From: Pseudanabaena sp. CAN_BIN31 | Lineage (GTDB): Bacteria; Cyanobacteriota; Cyanobacteriia; Pseudanabaenales; Pseudanabaenaceae | DNA length: 6,191 bases | Direction of reading: 5' to 3' | Assembly (NCBI GenBank): GCA_026785865.1 | Contig: JAJAZG010000294.1 | Coordinates: forward strand, 1-6,191 | In this document: in pieces, positions 4,882-6,191 of the stretch | How the letters are laid out: every line of letters begins with the position of its first letter | Position numbering within the stretch: position 1 is the first letter of the stretch | Notes under the pieces: model-generated | Seen by the model: only the letters and a program-made list of their open reading frames with translations | The model's database searches: none | What the model was told of the DNA's origin: nothing | Position numbers and translations under genes: made by a program

Positions 4882-6057
4882 ATGCTAATTCGATTATTCC
4901 AAAAGCAAGACAGCGATCGCATCGCGCAGTTGTTCCACGATACTGTCCATGAAGTAAATAATCAGGATTATTCACCCGATCAACTTAAAGCATGGTCGCC
5001 TGACGATCTGCATTTTATTGATTGGGAAGATTTTTGCACCAAAATATTTACTTATATTGCTGAAGAAGAAGGGGAAATTATTGGCTTTGGACAACTAGAA
5101 GCTAATGGACATATCAACTGTTTCTATTGCCATAAGGACTATCAGCGTTGTGGCGTTGGTACGCGCATCTATAGAGAGATTGAAGCTAAAGCTTTAGAAC
5201 TAAAAATAGAACGCTTATTTGTCGAAGCAAGCATTACAGCACGAGCATTTTTTAAAAGTAGAGGTTTTGCGGTTGTCAAAGAACAGCAAGTAATTTGTCG
5301 AGGCGAGAAATTTACAAATTTTGTAATGGAAAAGTTGCTTCAGAAGTATTTTGAGAAGCCAGAACCTTTTGTTGTCGCGACTTTCTATCATTTCGCAGAT
5401 TTAGCAAATTATAAATCCATGCGTCCTGCAATTACCGATTTTTGCAATAGCCACGATCTTAAAGGCGTAATTCTATTAGCGCCAGAAGGAATCAACTCAA
5501 CGATCGCGGGTAGCCGTTTAGGAATTGATGCTTTATTAAGTTATTTACGTTCTGATTCGCGTTTACAGGCTCTAGAGCATAAGGAAACTTTTTGTAATGT
5601 GAAGCCCTATCAGAAGTTGCGAGTGAGATTAAAAAAGGAACTAGTAAAATTCGGTGTATCTGGTATCGATCCTAGTCGTGAAGTGGGCGTGTATGTGGAG
5701 CCGAAAGATTGGAATGCATTAATTACCGATCCTGATGTGGTGGTAATCGATACTCGCAATATTTACGAAGTTGAGTTTGGGACTTTTAAGGGTGCGATCA
5801 ATCCTAATTTAGACTTCTTTCACGAGTTCCCTAAGTATGTGGAAGGGAATCTCAAAACTAATAAACGCCAGAAAATTGCCATGTTCTGCACAGGCGGCAT
5901 TCGTTGTGAAAAGGCTAGTGCTTATATGCTAGCCCAAGGGTTTGATGAGGTTTACCACCTCAAGGGCGGGATTCTCAAATATTTAGCCGAAGTTTCATCG
6001 GAAGAGAGTCTTTGGCAAGGCGAGTGTTTTGTCTTTGACGATCGCATAACTCTTTAA
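4882..6057 (+). CDS. trhO: Fusion of GNAT N-acetyltransferase and TrhO (tRNA uridine-34 hydroxylase)
   Basis: The 391-residue product has two parts. Residues 1 to about 152 are a GNAT acetyltransferase: LIRLFQKQDSDRIAQLF opening, IIGFGQLE strand, acetyl-CoA motif Q-R-C-G-V-G-T (88-94), ARAFFKSRGF near the end and NFVMEKLL as a typical domain end. After a linker of about nine residues, TrhO begins at FVVATFYHF (163): EGIN block (202-205), KVRLKKE-like stretch (about 247-253), DTRN (290-293) and the rhodanese loop with Cys336 in FCTGGIRC. TrhO makes 5-hydroxyuridine at the wobble position of tRNA with oxygen. The TrhO part ends at CFVFDDRITL and lacks the Cys-rich tail of E. coli TrhO. No Shine-Dalgarno site precedes the ATG. 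An in-frame ATG at 5326 could also start the TrhO part alone. Both domain calls are sure; what GNAT acetylates is unknown. Confidence 0.9.
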   Translation: MLIRLFQKQDSDRIAQLFHDTVHEVNNQDYSPDQLKAWSPDDLHFIDWEDFCTKIFTYIAEEEGEIIGFGQLEANGHINCFYCHKDYQRCGVGTRIYREIEAKALELKIERLFVEASITARAFFKSRGFAVVKEQQVICRGEKFTNFVMEKLLQKYFEKPEPFVVATFYHFADLANYKSMRPAITDFCNSHDLKGVILLAPEGINSTIAGSRLGIDALLSYLRSDSRLQALEHKETFCNVKPYQKLRVRLKKELVKFGVSGIDPSREVGVYVEPKDWNALITDPDVVVIDTRNIYEVEFGTFKGAINPNLDFFHEFPKYVEGNLKTNKRQKIAMFCTGGIRCEKASAYMLAQGFDEVYHLKGGILKYLAEVSSEESLWQGECFVFDDRITL

Positions 6058-6068
6058 AAACGATCGCT

Positions 6069-6191
6069 TCAATCACATCGAGTTGCGACTACAGCATAAA
6101 ACGGATCGCTGCTAGCCATACCCAACATGGCTAAAAAAGGCGAACTAGGAGTCACATTTGCCACTAATTCTGGTTTTGTAAATCCTTTAGG
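6069..6191 (-). CDS. C-terminal 40 residues of an unidentified gene (5' end outside window)
   Basis: The minus strand is open from the right edge to a TGA at 6071-6069 and reads PKGFTKPELVANVTPSSPFL and then AMLGMASSDPFYAVVATRCD. The composition looks like the soluble end of a real protein. I do not recognise the family. It converges on the GNAT-TrhO gene with only 11 bases between the two stop codons and no hairpin. The fragment is short, so an accidental open frame remains possible. Confidence 0.5.
   Translation of the reverse strand, partial: PKGFTKPELVANVTPSSPFLAMLGMASSDPFYAVVATRCD

Overview
The window looks like chromosomal DNA of a cyanobacterium, probably an AT-rich filamentous type such as Pseudanabaena (the genus is a guess). 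Two lines of evidence support this. First, the octamer GCGATCGC (HIP1) occurs about seventeen times in 6.2 kb, against roughly 0.1 expected by chance. Second, a clear psbK gene for a photosystem II subunit lies on the minus strand. The other genes are housekeeping or conserved cyanobacterial small proteins. I see no phage, CRISPR, toxin-antitoxin or defence system, and no rRNA or tRNA.

Left part (1-1030). The C-terminal end of an SppA-type signal peptide peptidase enters from the left and meets an in-frame TAA at 162-164. The same frame stays open for 72 more codons, to 383, and still reads like an SppA tail. A 26-bp hairpin (424-478) separates it from a convergent minus-strand gene for a 79-residue two-helix membrane protein. 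Upstream of that gene on the same strand is psbK (1030-893), with a textbook ribosome binding site and an extended -10 promoter.

Middle part (1031-3110). Diverging from psbK is a secreted protein of 155 residues, followed by a CysO-like MoaD/ThiS sulfur carrier ending in Gly-Gly. Two tandem hairpins separate the carrier from a convergent minus-strand gene for a small membrane protein. Diverging from that gene is an Sfp/HetI-type phosphopantetheinyl transferase.

Right part (3110-6191). A 25-bp palindrome overlaps the transferase stop codon and faces the end of rlmD, the 23S rRNA uracil-1939 methyltransferase, on the minus strand. The 348-bp gap between rlmD and the next, divergent gene holds a sister copy of that palindrome. 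This copy is split by a 141-bp MITE-like element with perfect 18-bp terminal inverted repeats and a perfect 9-bp target duplication. The next gene encodes an apparent in-frame fusion of a GNAT acetyltransferase to TrhO, the rhodanese-type tRNA uridine-34 hydroxylase. The TrhO half stops before the cysteine-rich tail known from E. coli. The C-terminus of an unidentified minus-strand gene enters from the right edge.

The genes do not form one pathway. The best leads are the nested mobile-element insertion with its possible outward promoter, the covarying palindrome family, the GNAT-TrhO fusion and the interrupted sppA.
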